This document shows positions 55,628 through 63,085 of a stretch of 64,000 bases of DNA, in pieces. The number at the start of each line of letters is the position of its first letter. Within the stretch, counting starts at the first letter, position 1. The stretch comes from Bacillota bacterium (lineage in GTDB: Bacteria > Bacillota > Clostridia > Christensenellales > Aristaeellaceae): positions 26,418 through 90,417 of the forward strand of contig JAEWTC010000138.1 in assembly GCA_023459675.1 (NCBI GenBank), written 5' to 3'. The notes beneath the pieces are model-generated. The model was given only the letters and a program-made list of their open reading frames with translations, was not told where the DNA came from and made no database searches. Made by a program: the position numbers and the translations under genes.

Positions 55628-55866
55628 AAATTTAAGTTCCGTTCTTAAGGATCCCTATTCCATAGTAAGATTAACATTTTATGGAAGCCGTGTCTATTCC
55701 CGGCAGAATACTTTACAACCATGATGTTCCATCACGCGGGATTGCTGATTTACGCTGCGAACGACTGCCTCCGATCCATATGCAGGCGCATCAGGATCGA
55801 ATGGTTTCCCGGTGCGGCGGTTTCTGCGGGTGTTATGAGGCGGTTGCGGCCGATTCCAGCCAACCA

Positions 55867-55902
55867 AAAAGAAAAGGTTTCCCCATCACGGAGAAGCCTT
55901 TT
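55867..55902 (-). terminator. Terminator of the Fur-family gene
   Basis: On the minus strand aaaaggcttctcc pairs with ggggaaacctttt (one mismatch), loop gtgat, followed by a T-rich run. About 20 nt beyond the stop codon. Confidence 0.75.
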
Positions 55903-55923
55903 CATTTCATGCATTTTCCCGCT

Positions 55924-56364
55924 TCAATTATCCGTCGGATGGTTTCTGGCCGATACGCAATCGGCGCACTTTCCGTAAACCTCCAGCTTATGATGCGTTT
56001 CCACAAACCGGTTTTCCTTGGCTTGCGTCTGCCAGAAATGGCTGACACAGGGAATCTTTATGATTTTACCGCATTCCGTACAGATGAGGTAGTGGTGGTG
56101 GTCGCCTTCGTAAACGGTATAACGGTTCACACCCTGTTCGTCGTTCATAGCCTCCAGTATGCCGAAATCAAGAAACTTCTGCACGTTGCGGTATACCGTG
56201 GCATTGTCGACGCTCATTTCGTTTGGCAGCAGCGTATATACGTCGTGTACGGATAGCATCCGGTTTGGATTTTCCAAAAACACATCCAATATTTGCTTCT
56301 TCTGCGACGTTATCCGCAGCCCTTTCGCCCGCAGCATCGCATAGATCTTCGTATGATCGTTCAT
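55924..56364 (-). CDS. Fur-family metal-dependent regulator (Zur-like)
   Basis: 146 residues. The N-terminal winged helix has KGLRITSQKKQILDVFLENP and SVDNATVYRNVQKFLDFG. The dimerisation domain has EGDHHHYLICTECGKI, with the C-x2-C structural zinc pair, a second CADC pair near the end, and HHKLEVYGKC. The ATG at 56364 is chosen for GGAGGG just upstream; the longer frame is not coding. Zur is suggested because the next genes resemble the Zur-regulated YcgRQ pair and carry a His-rich loop, but the metal cannot be read directly (Fur or PerR remain possible). Confidence 0.9.
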   Translation of the reverse strand: MNDHTKIYAMLRAKGLRITSQKKQILDVFLENPNRMLSVHDVYTLLPNEMSVDNATVYRNVQKFLDFGILEAMNDEQGVNRYTVYEGDHHHYLICTECGKIIKIPCVSHFWQTQAKENRFVETHHKLEVYGKCADCVSARNHPTDN

Positions 56365-56406
56365 TCGCACCCTCCGAGACAAAAACATAAAGATATTGAC
56401 GCTGTG

Positions 56407-56435
56407 ATTATACCCCGAAATAACGGAAACATCAA
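56407..56435 (-). promoter_or_regulatory. Sigma-A promoter for the Fur-family gene
   Basis: On the minus strand TTGATG (56435-56430), 17-nt spacer, perfect TATAAT (56412-56407), about 43 nt before the ATG. Confidence 0.7.
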
Positions 56436-56682
56436 ATAAAGCCCAGCCGTGAAGCGTACCGGCTCGGGCGCGTACAGCGATGCCGAGCGGCACAGGCAAG
56501 ACAGCTTCGGCTTTACGATGTTCTGCGCAAAGCAACCGGTTCAGCCTTAGCGGTTGAAACGGTTTGCCCCCGTATACCGTTATAAGCTACGATCCCGGCC
56601 GATGCATGCATTACCAATGATATGCTTAAGAATAAGCGATTAACAATCCCACGCGAAGAAAGCGCCCTGTCTGCATGAACCG
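56436..56682. other. Intergenic region without recognised features
   Basis: About 250 bp between the Fur-family promoter and the end of the ABM-like gene. I see no coding sequence or clear terminator. Confidence 0.5.
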
Positions 56683-57030
56683 TCAATCAAGCGTATACCC
56701 GCAATCGATGTCAAACGGCATAATCAGGAGCTTCTGCACCGCTTTGCCGTAATCGATAAAGAACCACTGGATTGCCTTGCCGTAGTTTTCGATGGTGTCG
56801 AACTCCCAGTAGGAGTAGTATTTGACGCACTTCACGATTTTGGTTAATTCTCTGGGCGGATTACCCGGTTCCACGCCGTCGATCGTATGAAATCGTTTCA
56901 TATACCGCATACCCGTGCAGCCGGGCCGCGTACGCTGCGCCTCCGCCATATCGGCGGCCAGCGCTTCGAATTCGGCCAGCTTTTCGGGCTTTACCTGAAA
57001 CCGTTTGATCTCCATAAAACTGCCGCTCAT
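56683..57030 (-). CDS. ABM/EthD-like dimeric alpha-beta barrel protein
   Basis: 115 residues of the antibiotic-biosynthesis-monooxygenase-like fold (strand-helix-strand opening MEIKRFQVKPEKLAEFEALA, then RTRPGCTGMRYMKRFH, then KYYSYWEFDTIENYG). Members include small monooxygenases, dehydratases and haem-degrading proteins. The catalytic role is not readable here. GGGGAGAGG precedes the ATG at 57030. Divergent from the polyamine leader promoter 80 bp away. Confidence 0.75.
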   Translation of the reverse strand: MSGSFMEIKRFQVKPEKLAEFEALAADMAEAQRTRPGCTGMRYMKRFHTIDGVEPGNPPRELTKIVKCVKYYSYWEFDTIENYGKAIQWFFIDYGKAVQKLLIMPFDIDCGYTLD

Positions 57031-57110
57031 CTACGCCTCTCCCCTCGTTCATCCAACTACACCGGTTATATCACGTTCCCCGGTCGGCCGCAAGAAATAC
57101 GAACTATTCA

Positions 57111-57139
57111 TTGACATTTTCCGCTTTTCATATTAGGAT
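57111..57139 (+). promoter_or_regulatory. Strong sigma-A promoter of the structured leader RNA
   Basis: Perfect TTGACA (57111-57116), 17-nt spacer, TAGGAT (57134-57139). The expected start is about 57146. Confidence 0.82.
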
Positions 57140-57145
57140 AGCAAT

Positions 57146-57515
57146 GTTTCGTGCCGCTGAGGCGGCAAGAGCTTACTGACCCACTTCCATCATTGGGAAG
57201 CAACGGCCATACGGACAGCCGGGTCAACTGCCGAGTGCGGAGAGTATCCGCAGGTTTGATTGCGTTGAAAGCGCAAATTTTATGAGTTGGCTACTGAATA
57301 GCCAGTTGGTTACTTCATAACCAAGTGTACTTGGGTACACGCTTGTAAAACGGTCAAAAAGAGTAGTAAACGTAAGTTCTTACTGTCAAAGCTCTGGATG
57401 GTCCATAGGAGAAGGCGGCGCGGGCGAACCCTATCTGCCCGCCCGAAGCGAGGCCGTATACGCGGCCCCTGAATCCGATTTACAAGATGTGCCTTGGTAC
57501 AAGGCGCATCTTTTT
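57146..57515 (+). ncRNA. Unidentified structured leader RNA before the polyamine operon
   Basis: Between a strong promoter and an intrinsic terminator lie about 340 nt with no open frame but many strong stems. gccgc/gcggc lie at 57153-57166. TGACCC (57177-57182) pairs with GGGTCA (57221-57226), enclosing cttcc/ggaag (57184-57200) and GGC/GCC (57205-57220) as a junction. Then follow tgcgga/tccgca (57235-57252), ttgcg/cgcaa (57260-57276), ggcta/tagcc (57289-57303), ggtta/taacc (57308-57322), gtgtac/gtacac (57326-57341) and a final GC-rich set near 57420-57466. aaggc near 57412 could pair with gcctt of the terminator (57491-57495), so it may act as an antiterminator. I checked it against T-box, tmRNA, RNase P, 6S, lysine, cobalamin, SAM and ykkC signatures and none fits. 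Confidence 0.75.
57486..57515 (+). terminator. Intrinsic terminator between the leader RNA and the decarboxylase gene
   Basis: gatgtgcctt (57486-57495) and aaggcgcatc (57501-57510) form ten pairs including one G-T, loop ggtac, then five Ts. It lies about 20 nt before the ribosome binding site of the next gene, the position expected of an attenuator. Confidence 0.85.
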
Positions 57516-57550
57516 ATTATGCGCTAACACATTTGGGAGGTAACGCACGG

Positions 57551-59008
57551 ATGGACCACACGAAAACACCCCTGGCGGACGCGCTGGAGGCGGTGCGCTC
57601 CGAGCGTATCGTGCCGTTTGACGTGCCCGGCCACAAGCGGGGGCGCGGCAACAAATTGCTGACCGAGTTCCTGGGCGAGCGCTGCATGAGCGTGGACGTT
57701 AATTCCATGAAATCGCTGGATAACTTAAGCCATCCCGTATCGGTGATCAAGGAAGCGGAAGCGCTCGCGGCGGACGCGTTCGGCGCGGCGCACGCGTTTT
57801 TCATGGTGGGCGGCACCACCTCCGCCGTACAGGCGATGATCCTGTCCACGCTGAAAGCGGGAGACACGGTAATCCTCCCCCGCAATGTGCACCAGAGCGT
57901 GATCAACGCCATGGTGCTGTGCGGCGCGGTGCCCGTTTACGTAAACCCGGAAACCGACGCGCGCCTTGGCATCGCCCTGGGTATGTCCTACGCGTCGGTC
58001 GAGCGCGCGGTAGCGCAAGCGCCGGAGGCCAAAGCCATCCTCGTCAACAACCCCACGTATTACGGCATCTGTTCCGATTTGAAGCACATCACGGCGCTCG
58101 CGCACACGCACAATATGCGCATGCTGGTGGATGAAGCGCACGGCACGCACCTGTACTTCGGCAAAGATATGCCTCCTTCCGCCATGGCGGCAGGCGCGGA
58201 TATGGCCGCGGTGAGCCTGCACAAATCCGGCGGATCGCTTACGCAAAGCTCCATGCTTCTTTGCGGCGCCGGTGTGAACGCCGATTATGTCCGCCAAATC
58301 ATCAACCTTACGCAGACCACCAGCGGCAGTTATCTGCTGCTGTCAAGCCTGGATATTTCCCGCCGTAACCTGGCGCTGCACGGCGAGGAGATTTTCGACC
58401 GCGTTACCCGTTTAGCCCGCTATGCGCGCGAGGAGATCAACGGCCTTGGGGATTATTACGCGTTTTCTGAAGAACTGGTCAACGGCGACAGCATTTTTGC
58501 TTTCGACGAAACCAAGCTTTCCGTCAATACGCTGGACGTCGGGCTGGCGGGCATCGAGGTATACGACCTGCTGCGCGACCGTTATGATATTCAGGTTGAG
58601 TTCGGCGATTTGGGCAACATCCTCGCCTACTTATCCGTCGGGGATAAAACCAAGCACATCGAACGGCTGATCAGCGCGTTATCCGACATCCGGAGGCTGC
58701 ACAAGCGGCAACGCAAGGGTTTGTGGGAAAGCGAGTACATCAGCCCCGAAGTGGTGTTATCCCCCCAGAAGGCATTCTACGCGCAAAAGACCAGCGTGCC
58801 GATCGGGCAGTGCGCGGGCGGCGTATCCGCCGAGTTTGTGATGAGCTACCCGCCCGGGATCCCCATCCTCGCGCCGGGCGAAAGAATATCCCCGCAGATT
58901 CTTGAGTACATCGAATATGCCAAGCAGAAGGGCTGCACGCTCACCGGGCCAGAATCGATGGACATTTCCCGGCTGAACATCGTCAAAGGAGGGAACGCCG
59001 ATGGATGA
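57551..59008 (+). CDS. speA: Arginine/lysine/ornithine decarboxylase, SpeA-like (PLP fold type I)
   Basis: 485 residues. The PLP lysine K225 is in VSLHKSGGSL; D194 and H197 (DEAHG) belong to the cofactor site; HPVSVIKEAE and GDTVILPRNVHQSVI are family blocks. Given the agmatinase two genes later, arginine decarboxylation to agmatine is the likeliest reaction, though lysine or ornithine cannot be excluded from sequence. The ATG at 57551 has GGGAGG 10 nt upstream. First gene of the polyamine operon; its stop overlaps the speE start by 8 nt. Confidence 0.92.
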   Translation: MDHTKTPLADALEAVRSERIVPFDVPGHKRGRGNKLLTEFLGERCMSVDVNSMKSLDNLSHPVSVIKEAEALAADAFGAAHAFFMVGGTTSAVQAMILSTLKAGDTVILPRNVHQSVINAMVLCGAVPVYVNPETDARLGIALGMSYASVERAVAQAPEAKAILVNNPTYYGICSDLKHITALAHTHNMRMLVDEAHGTHLYFGKDMPPSAMAAGADMAAVSLHKSGGSLTQSSMLLCGAGVNADYVRQIINLTQTTSGSYLLLSSLDISRRNLALHGEEIFDRVTRLARYAREEINGLGDYYAFSEELVNGDSIFAFDETKLSVNTLDVGLAGIEVYDLLRDRYDIQVEFGDLGNILAYLSVGDKTKHIERLISALSDIRRLHKRQRKGLWESEYISPEVVLSPQKAFYAQKTSVPIGQCAGGVSAEFVMSYPPGIPILAPGERISPQILEYIEYAKQKGCTLTGPESMDISRLNIVKGGNADG

Positions 59009-59855
59009 TCTCTGGTTCAGCGAATATCATACGCCGGACGTCCGGCTTTCACTGCGGGTTTCGGCGCAGCTGCATCAGGAGCAGAGCGAGTATCAGCAGA
59101 TCTCGGTGTATCTGTCGCCGGAGTTCGGGCGCTTTTTAACGCTGGACGGCGTGCTGATGCTCACGGAGCGGGACGAGTTTATCTATCACGAAATGATCAC
59201 GCACGTGCCGATGGCCGTCAACCCGGATATCCGCACCGCGCTGGTATTCGGCGCCGCGGACGGCGGCGTGGCGCGGGAGCTTTGCAAATACAAAAACATC
59301 GAGAAGATCGACATCGTGGAGATTGACCAGAAGCTGGTGGAGGTATCCAAGCGCTTCATGCCCCACACCGCCGCAAGCTTTGACGATCCCCGCGTACATC
59401 TTCACTACAGCGACGGGCTGAAATACATTCGGCATAACCGGGAAACCTACGATCTTGTAATCGTGGATTCCAACGATCCTTCCGGGCCGGGCGAGGTGCT
59501 GTTCACCAAGGAATTCTATGGCGGCTGCCACGCGGCTTTGTCCGAAAACGGCATCCTGGTCAGCCAGCACGACGACCCGTTTTATCAGGCGGACCAAAAC
59601 CTGCTGCGCAGGGCGCATTTCCGCTGCGGCAGCGTGTTTGCGGTCAACAAGGTGTATCAGGCGCACATCCCCACCTACCCCACCGGCCATTGGCTGTTCG
59701 GGTTTGCGTCCAACACGCTTGATCCCGTGCAAAACCTGAATGCCGAGCGCTGGAACGCGCTGGGCATTCATACCCGCTATTACAACACACGGCTGCACAT
59801 CGGCGCGTTTGCGCTGCCCAACTACGTGGAGGAGGCCCTGCAAAAAGATGAATAA
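59001..59855 (+). CDS. speE: Spermidine/aminopropyltransferase SpeE
   Basis: 284 residues, standard length. The SAM-like binding blocks are present: GAADGGVARELCKY, IVEIDQKLVEVSKRFMP, then YSDGLKYI and the catalytic IVDSNDPSGPGEVLF. Transfers an aminopropyl group from decarboxylated SAM to putrescine. No speD (the dcSAM source) is in the window. Overlaps both neighbouring genes by 8 nt, so the operon is tightly coupled. Confidence 0.94.
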   Translation: MDDLWFSEYHTPDVRLSLRVSAQLHQEQSEYQQISVYLSPEFGRFLTLDGVLMLTERDEFIYHEMITHVPMAVNPDIRTALVFGAADGGVARELCKYKNIEKIDIVEIDQKLVEVSKRFMPHTAASFDDPRVHLHYSDGLKYIRHNRETYDLVIVDSNDPSGPGEVLFTKEFYGGCHAALSENGILVSQHDDPFYQADQNLLRRAHFRCGSVFAVNKVYQAHIPTYPTGHWLFGFASNTLDPVQNLNAERWNALGIHTRYYNTRLHIGAFALPNYVEEALQKDE

Positions 59856-60699
59856 GAACGTGCTAACGTTTCTGGGTTGCGACGCGGACTATGCGGACGC
59901 GGAAATCGTGCTGTTCGGCGTGCCGTTTGACGGTACGGCCTCGTTTCGTCCCGGCTCCCGTTTCGGCCCCGCCGCGATCCGCGCGGATTCCTTTGGAATC
60001 GAAACCTATTCGCCCTACGCCGACCGCGACTTAAGCGAGCTTCGCGTGTGCGACGCGGGCGACCTCAGCCTTCCCTTCGGGTTTGCCGAGAAAATGCTGG
60101 ACGTCACTAAGCAGCGCATCGATGCCATCCTGGCGGATAACAAGCGGCCCTTCATGCTCGGCGGCGAGCATCTGGTAACGCTCGGCGCGGTGCGCGCGCT
60201 GGTACAGCGGTATCCCGATCTGCATGTCCTGCATCTGGACGCGCATACCGACCTGCGGGAGGATTATCTGGGCGAAACCCTCTCCCACGCGACGGTCATC
60301 CGCAGGGTGTGGGAACTGCTTGGCGACGGGCGTATTCATCAGTTCGGCATTCGCAGCGGCGAAAAGGCGGAGTTTTCCTTTGCCGAGGCGCACACGGATA
60401 TGCACCGTTTCACCTTGAGCGGCTTCAAGGACGCGCTGAAAACGCTGGAAGGAAAGCCCGTTTACCTGACGCTGGATCTGGATGTGCTGGATCCCGCCTA
60501 TCTGCCCGGCACGGGCACGCCGGAACCCGGCGGGGTAACCTTTACGGAGCTTCTGGCGGCGGTTTTGCAGCTGCATACCGTACAGCTGGTCGGCTGCGAT
60601 GTGGTGGAGCTGTCCCCGCATTACGACGTCAGCGGCGTATCCAATGCCGTCGCCTGCAAAATTGTACGCGAGATCCTCTTGCAAATGAAAGGAGCGTAA
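59848..60699 (+). CDS. speB: Agmatinase SpeB
   Basis: A ureohydrolase that turns agmatine into putrescine and urea. 283 residues. The two-manganese site is intact: GGEH (H108), LDAHTD (D131, H133, D135) and LDLDVLDP (D210, D212). The ATG at 59848 overlaps the end of speE; a longer frame upstream is not coding. Confidence 0.94.
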   Translation: MNKNVLTFLGCDADYADAEIVLFGVPFDGTASFRPGSRFGPAAIRADSFGIETYSPYADRDLSELRVCDAGDLSLPFGFAEKMLDVTKQRIDAILADNKRPFMLGGEHLVTLGAVRALVQRYPDLHVLHLDAHTDLREDYLGETLSHATVIRRVWELLGDGRIHQFGIRSGEKAEFSFAEAHTDMHRFTLSGFKDALKTLEGKPVYLTLDLDVLDPAYLPGTGTPEPGGVTFTELLAAVLQLHTVQLVGCDVVELSPHYDVSGVSNAVACKIVREILLQMKGA

Positions 60700-60704
60700 A
60701 CCCT

Positions 60705-61904
60705 ATGGGAAAATGCATGATCATCGGCTGCGGGGGCGTAGCCTCCGTCGCCATTCATAAATGCTGCCAGAACAGCGAGGTATTTGAGGAAATCCTGATC
60801 GCCAGCCGGACCGTGAGCAAGTGCGACGCCTTGAAGGCAAAGCTCGCGGGCGGGAAAACGAAAATCCGCACCGCGCAGGTAAACGCGGACAACGTGGACG
60901 AGCTGATCGCCCTGATCCGCGAGTTTCAACCCGACGTAGTACTGAACCTCGCGCTCCCCTACCAGGATTTGACGATTATGGACGCGTGCCTTGCCACGAA
61001 AACCCATTACGTGGACACGGCAAACTACGAGCCGACGGATACCGCGAAATTTGAGTACAGCTGGCAATGGGCGTATCGGGAGAAGTTCAAACAGGCGGGC
61101 ATCTGCGCGCTGCTTGGCAGCGGGTTTGACCCCGGCGTGACGGGTGTGTTTGCGGCCTACGCGCAAAAGCATCAGTTTGACGAGATTCACGAGCTGGATA
61201 TTCTCGACGCCAACGGCGGCGATCACGGATATCCGTTCGCGACCAACTTTAACCCCGAGATCAACATCCGCGAGGTGACCGCCAAGGGCAGCTACTGGGA
61301 AAACGGCGGCTGGGTGGAAACCGAGCCCATGGAGATCAAGCGCCAGTACGACTTCAAAGATATCGGCGTAAAGGATATGTACTTGCTGCATCACGAGGAG
61401 CTGGAAAGCCTCGCCCAAAACATCAAAGGCATCCGGCGCGTCCGTTTCTTCATGACCTTCGGGCAGAGCTACCTGACGCACCTGAAATGCCTGGAAAACG
61501 TGGGGATGACCTCCATCGAGCCGATTGAATTCCAGGGCCAGAAGATTGTTCCCCTCCAGTTCCTCAAAGCCGTCCTGCCGGACCCCGCATCCCTGGGCCC
61601 GCGCACGAAGGGCAAAACCAACATCGGCTGCATCTTCCGCGGCGTGAAGGGCGGCAAGCCCAAAACCTATTATCTGTTTAATGTTTGCGATCATCAGGAA
61701 TGCTACCGCGAGGTGGGCAGCCAGGCGATCAGCTATACCACGGGCGTGCCCGCGATGATCGGCGCGATGCTGGTGATGAACGGAACGTGGAACAAGCCCG
61801 GGGTTTGGAACATGGAAGAATTCGATCCCGACCCGTTTATGGCCGCGCTTAACCGTTTGGGCCTGCCGTGGCAGGAAGACTTCAACCCCGTTCTGGTGGA
61901 CTGA
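60705..61904 (+). CDS. Carboxyspermidine dehydrogenase (saccharopine dehydrogenase family)
   Basis: 399 residues of the LYS9-like family. Rossmann start MIIGCGGVASVAIHKCCQNS, conserved DTANYEPTD and LGSGFDPGVTGVFAAYAQ, and NGGDHGYPFATNF. Together with the next gene this is the pair that makes spermidine from putrescine and aspartate semialdehyde through carboxyspermidine. Ribosome binding site AAAGGAG about 10 nt upstream. The stop overlaps the next start (TGATG). Confidence 0.93.
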   Translation: MGKCMIIGCGGVASVAIHKCCQNSEVFEEILIASRTVSKCDALKAKLAGGKTKIRTAQVNADNVDELIALIREFQPDVVLNLALPYQDLTIMDACLATKTHYVDTANYEPTDTAKFEYSWQWAYREKFKQAGICALLGSGFDPGVTGVFAAYAQKHQFDEIHELDILDANGGDHGYPFATNFNPEINIREVTAKGSYWENGGWVETEPMEIKRQYDFKDIGVKDMYLLHHEELESLAQNIKGIRRVRFFMTFGQSYLTHLKCLENVGMTSIEPIEFQGQKIVPLQFLKAVLPDPASLGPRTKGKTNIGCIFRGVKGGKPKTYYLFNVCDHQECYREVGSQAISYTTGVPAMIGAMLVMNGTWNKPGVWNMEEFDPDPFMAALNRLGLPWQEDFNPVLVD

Positions 61905-63043
61905 TGGACGCGCTCGTACAGGCGTTACAAACGCTCCCCACGCCCTGCTACGTTGTGGACGAGGCGAAGCTGATTAAAAATTTGGAAATCCTGCAATCGG
62001 TCTCCCGGCAGGCAGGCTGTAAGATACTGCTTGCGCAGAAGGCGTTTTCCATGTTTTCCGTGTATCCGCTGATCGGCAAGTATTTAGCCGGAACGGCGGC
62101 GAGCGGTTTGTTTGAGGCGCGCCTTGGCCGGGAGGAAATGGACGGCGAGGTGCACGTGTTCTCCCCCGCCTATACCGATTCGGATTTTGAAGAAATCCTC
62201 CGGGTTGCCGATCACCTCGTGTTCAACTCCTTTGCGCAGTGGGAGGCATTCAAAGCCCGGGCTGTTACCGCTGGCAAGCGCTGCGGCATGCGCGTAAACC
62301 CGGAGCTTTCCACGCAGGATCACGCAATTTACGATCCCTGCGCGCCGTTTTCGCGGCTGGGCGTTACACGCAGGAATTTCCGGGAGGATTTGCTGGACGG
62401 TATCGACGGTCTGCATCTGCACACCTTATGCGAGCAGGGCAGCGACGCGCTGATCCAAACGGTTGCGGCGCTGGAAGCGAAATTCGGCGATATTCTGCCG
62501 CGGATGCGCTGGATCAACCTCGGCGGCGGCCACCACATTACCAAACCGGGGTATGAAATTCCGGCGCTGGTTTCCTGCATCCGCCGCCTAAAGGAAACGT
62601 ATCGGCTGGAGGTGTACCTGGAACCGGGCGAGGCGATTGCGCTGAACGCCGGGTTTCTGGCGGCGCGCGTAATAGACGTCGTGGAAAACCGCATGCCGAT
62701 TGCCATTCTGGACGCATCCGCCGCCTGCCATATGCCCGACGTGATTGAGATGCCGTACCGCCCGCCGCTTCACGGCGCGGGGCAGGCCGGCGAAAAGCCT
62801 TTCCTGTACCGGCTGGCCGGGCCGACCTGCCTTGCCGGCGACGTGATCGGCGATTACTCGTTCGACCATCCACTGCAAACCGGCGAAATGCTTCTGTTTG
62901 AGGATATGGCGATCTACACCATGGTGAAAAACAACACCTTCAACGGCATGAAGCTGCCGTCCATCGCGCTGCTGCGGACGGACGGCAGGCCGGAGCTTGT
63001 GAAGACCTTCGGATATTCGGATTTCAAGAACAGGCTGTCGTAA
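61904..63043 (+). CDS. nspC: Carboxyspermidine/carboxynorspermidine decarboxylase
   Basis: 379 residues, PLP fold type III (alanine-racemase-like). The PLP lysine K46 is in ILLAQKAFSM; other marks are RVNPELS, HTLCEQGSDALI, INLGGGHHIT, EPGEAIALNAGFL and the interface cysteine block GPTCLAGDVIGDY. Removes the carboxyl group of carboxyspermidine to give spermidine. The ATG overlaps the previous stop by 1 nt. Last gene of the operon. Confidence 0.94.
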   Translation: MDALVQALQTLPTPCYVVDEAKLIKNLEILQSVSRQAGCKILLAQKAFSMFSVYPLIGKYLAGTAASGLFEARLGREEMDGEVHVFSPAYTDSDFEEILRVADHLVFNSFAQWEAFKARAVTAGKRCGMRVNPELSTQDHAIYDPCAPFSRLGVTRRNFREDLLDGIDGLHLHTLCEQGSDALIQTVAALEAKFGDILPRMRWINLGGGHHITKPGYEIPALVSCIRRLKETYRLEVYLEPGEAIALNAGFLAARVIDVVENRMPIAILDASAACHMPDVIEMPYRPPLHGAGQAGEKPFLYRLAGPTCLAGDVIGDYSFDHPLQTGEMLLFEDMAIYTMVKNNTFNGMKLPSIALLRTDGRPELVKTFGYSDFKNRLS

Positions 63044-63085
63044 TATGCATTACGGAAAAAACACGGACAGAAGAACGATCCGCAT

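Noticed and set aside
55681..56256. Plus-strand frame of 191 codons across the Fur-family gene
   Set aside because: Shadow of the regulator on the other strand, which has complete Fur motifs.
57146..57515. T-box, tmRNA, RNase P RNA, 6S RNA or a known riboswitch (lysine, SAM, cobalamin, ykkC)
   Set aside because: The signature sequences (for example the T-box ACCGCG element, GAGGAAAGTC of RNase P, an alanine tag frame of tmRNA) are not present.
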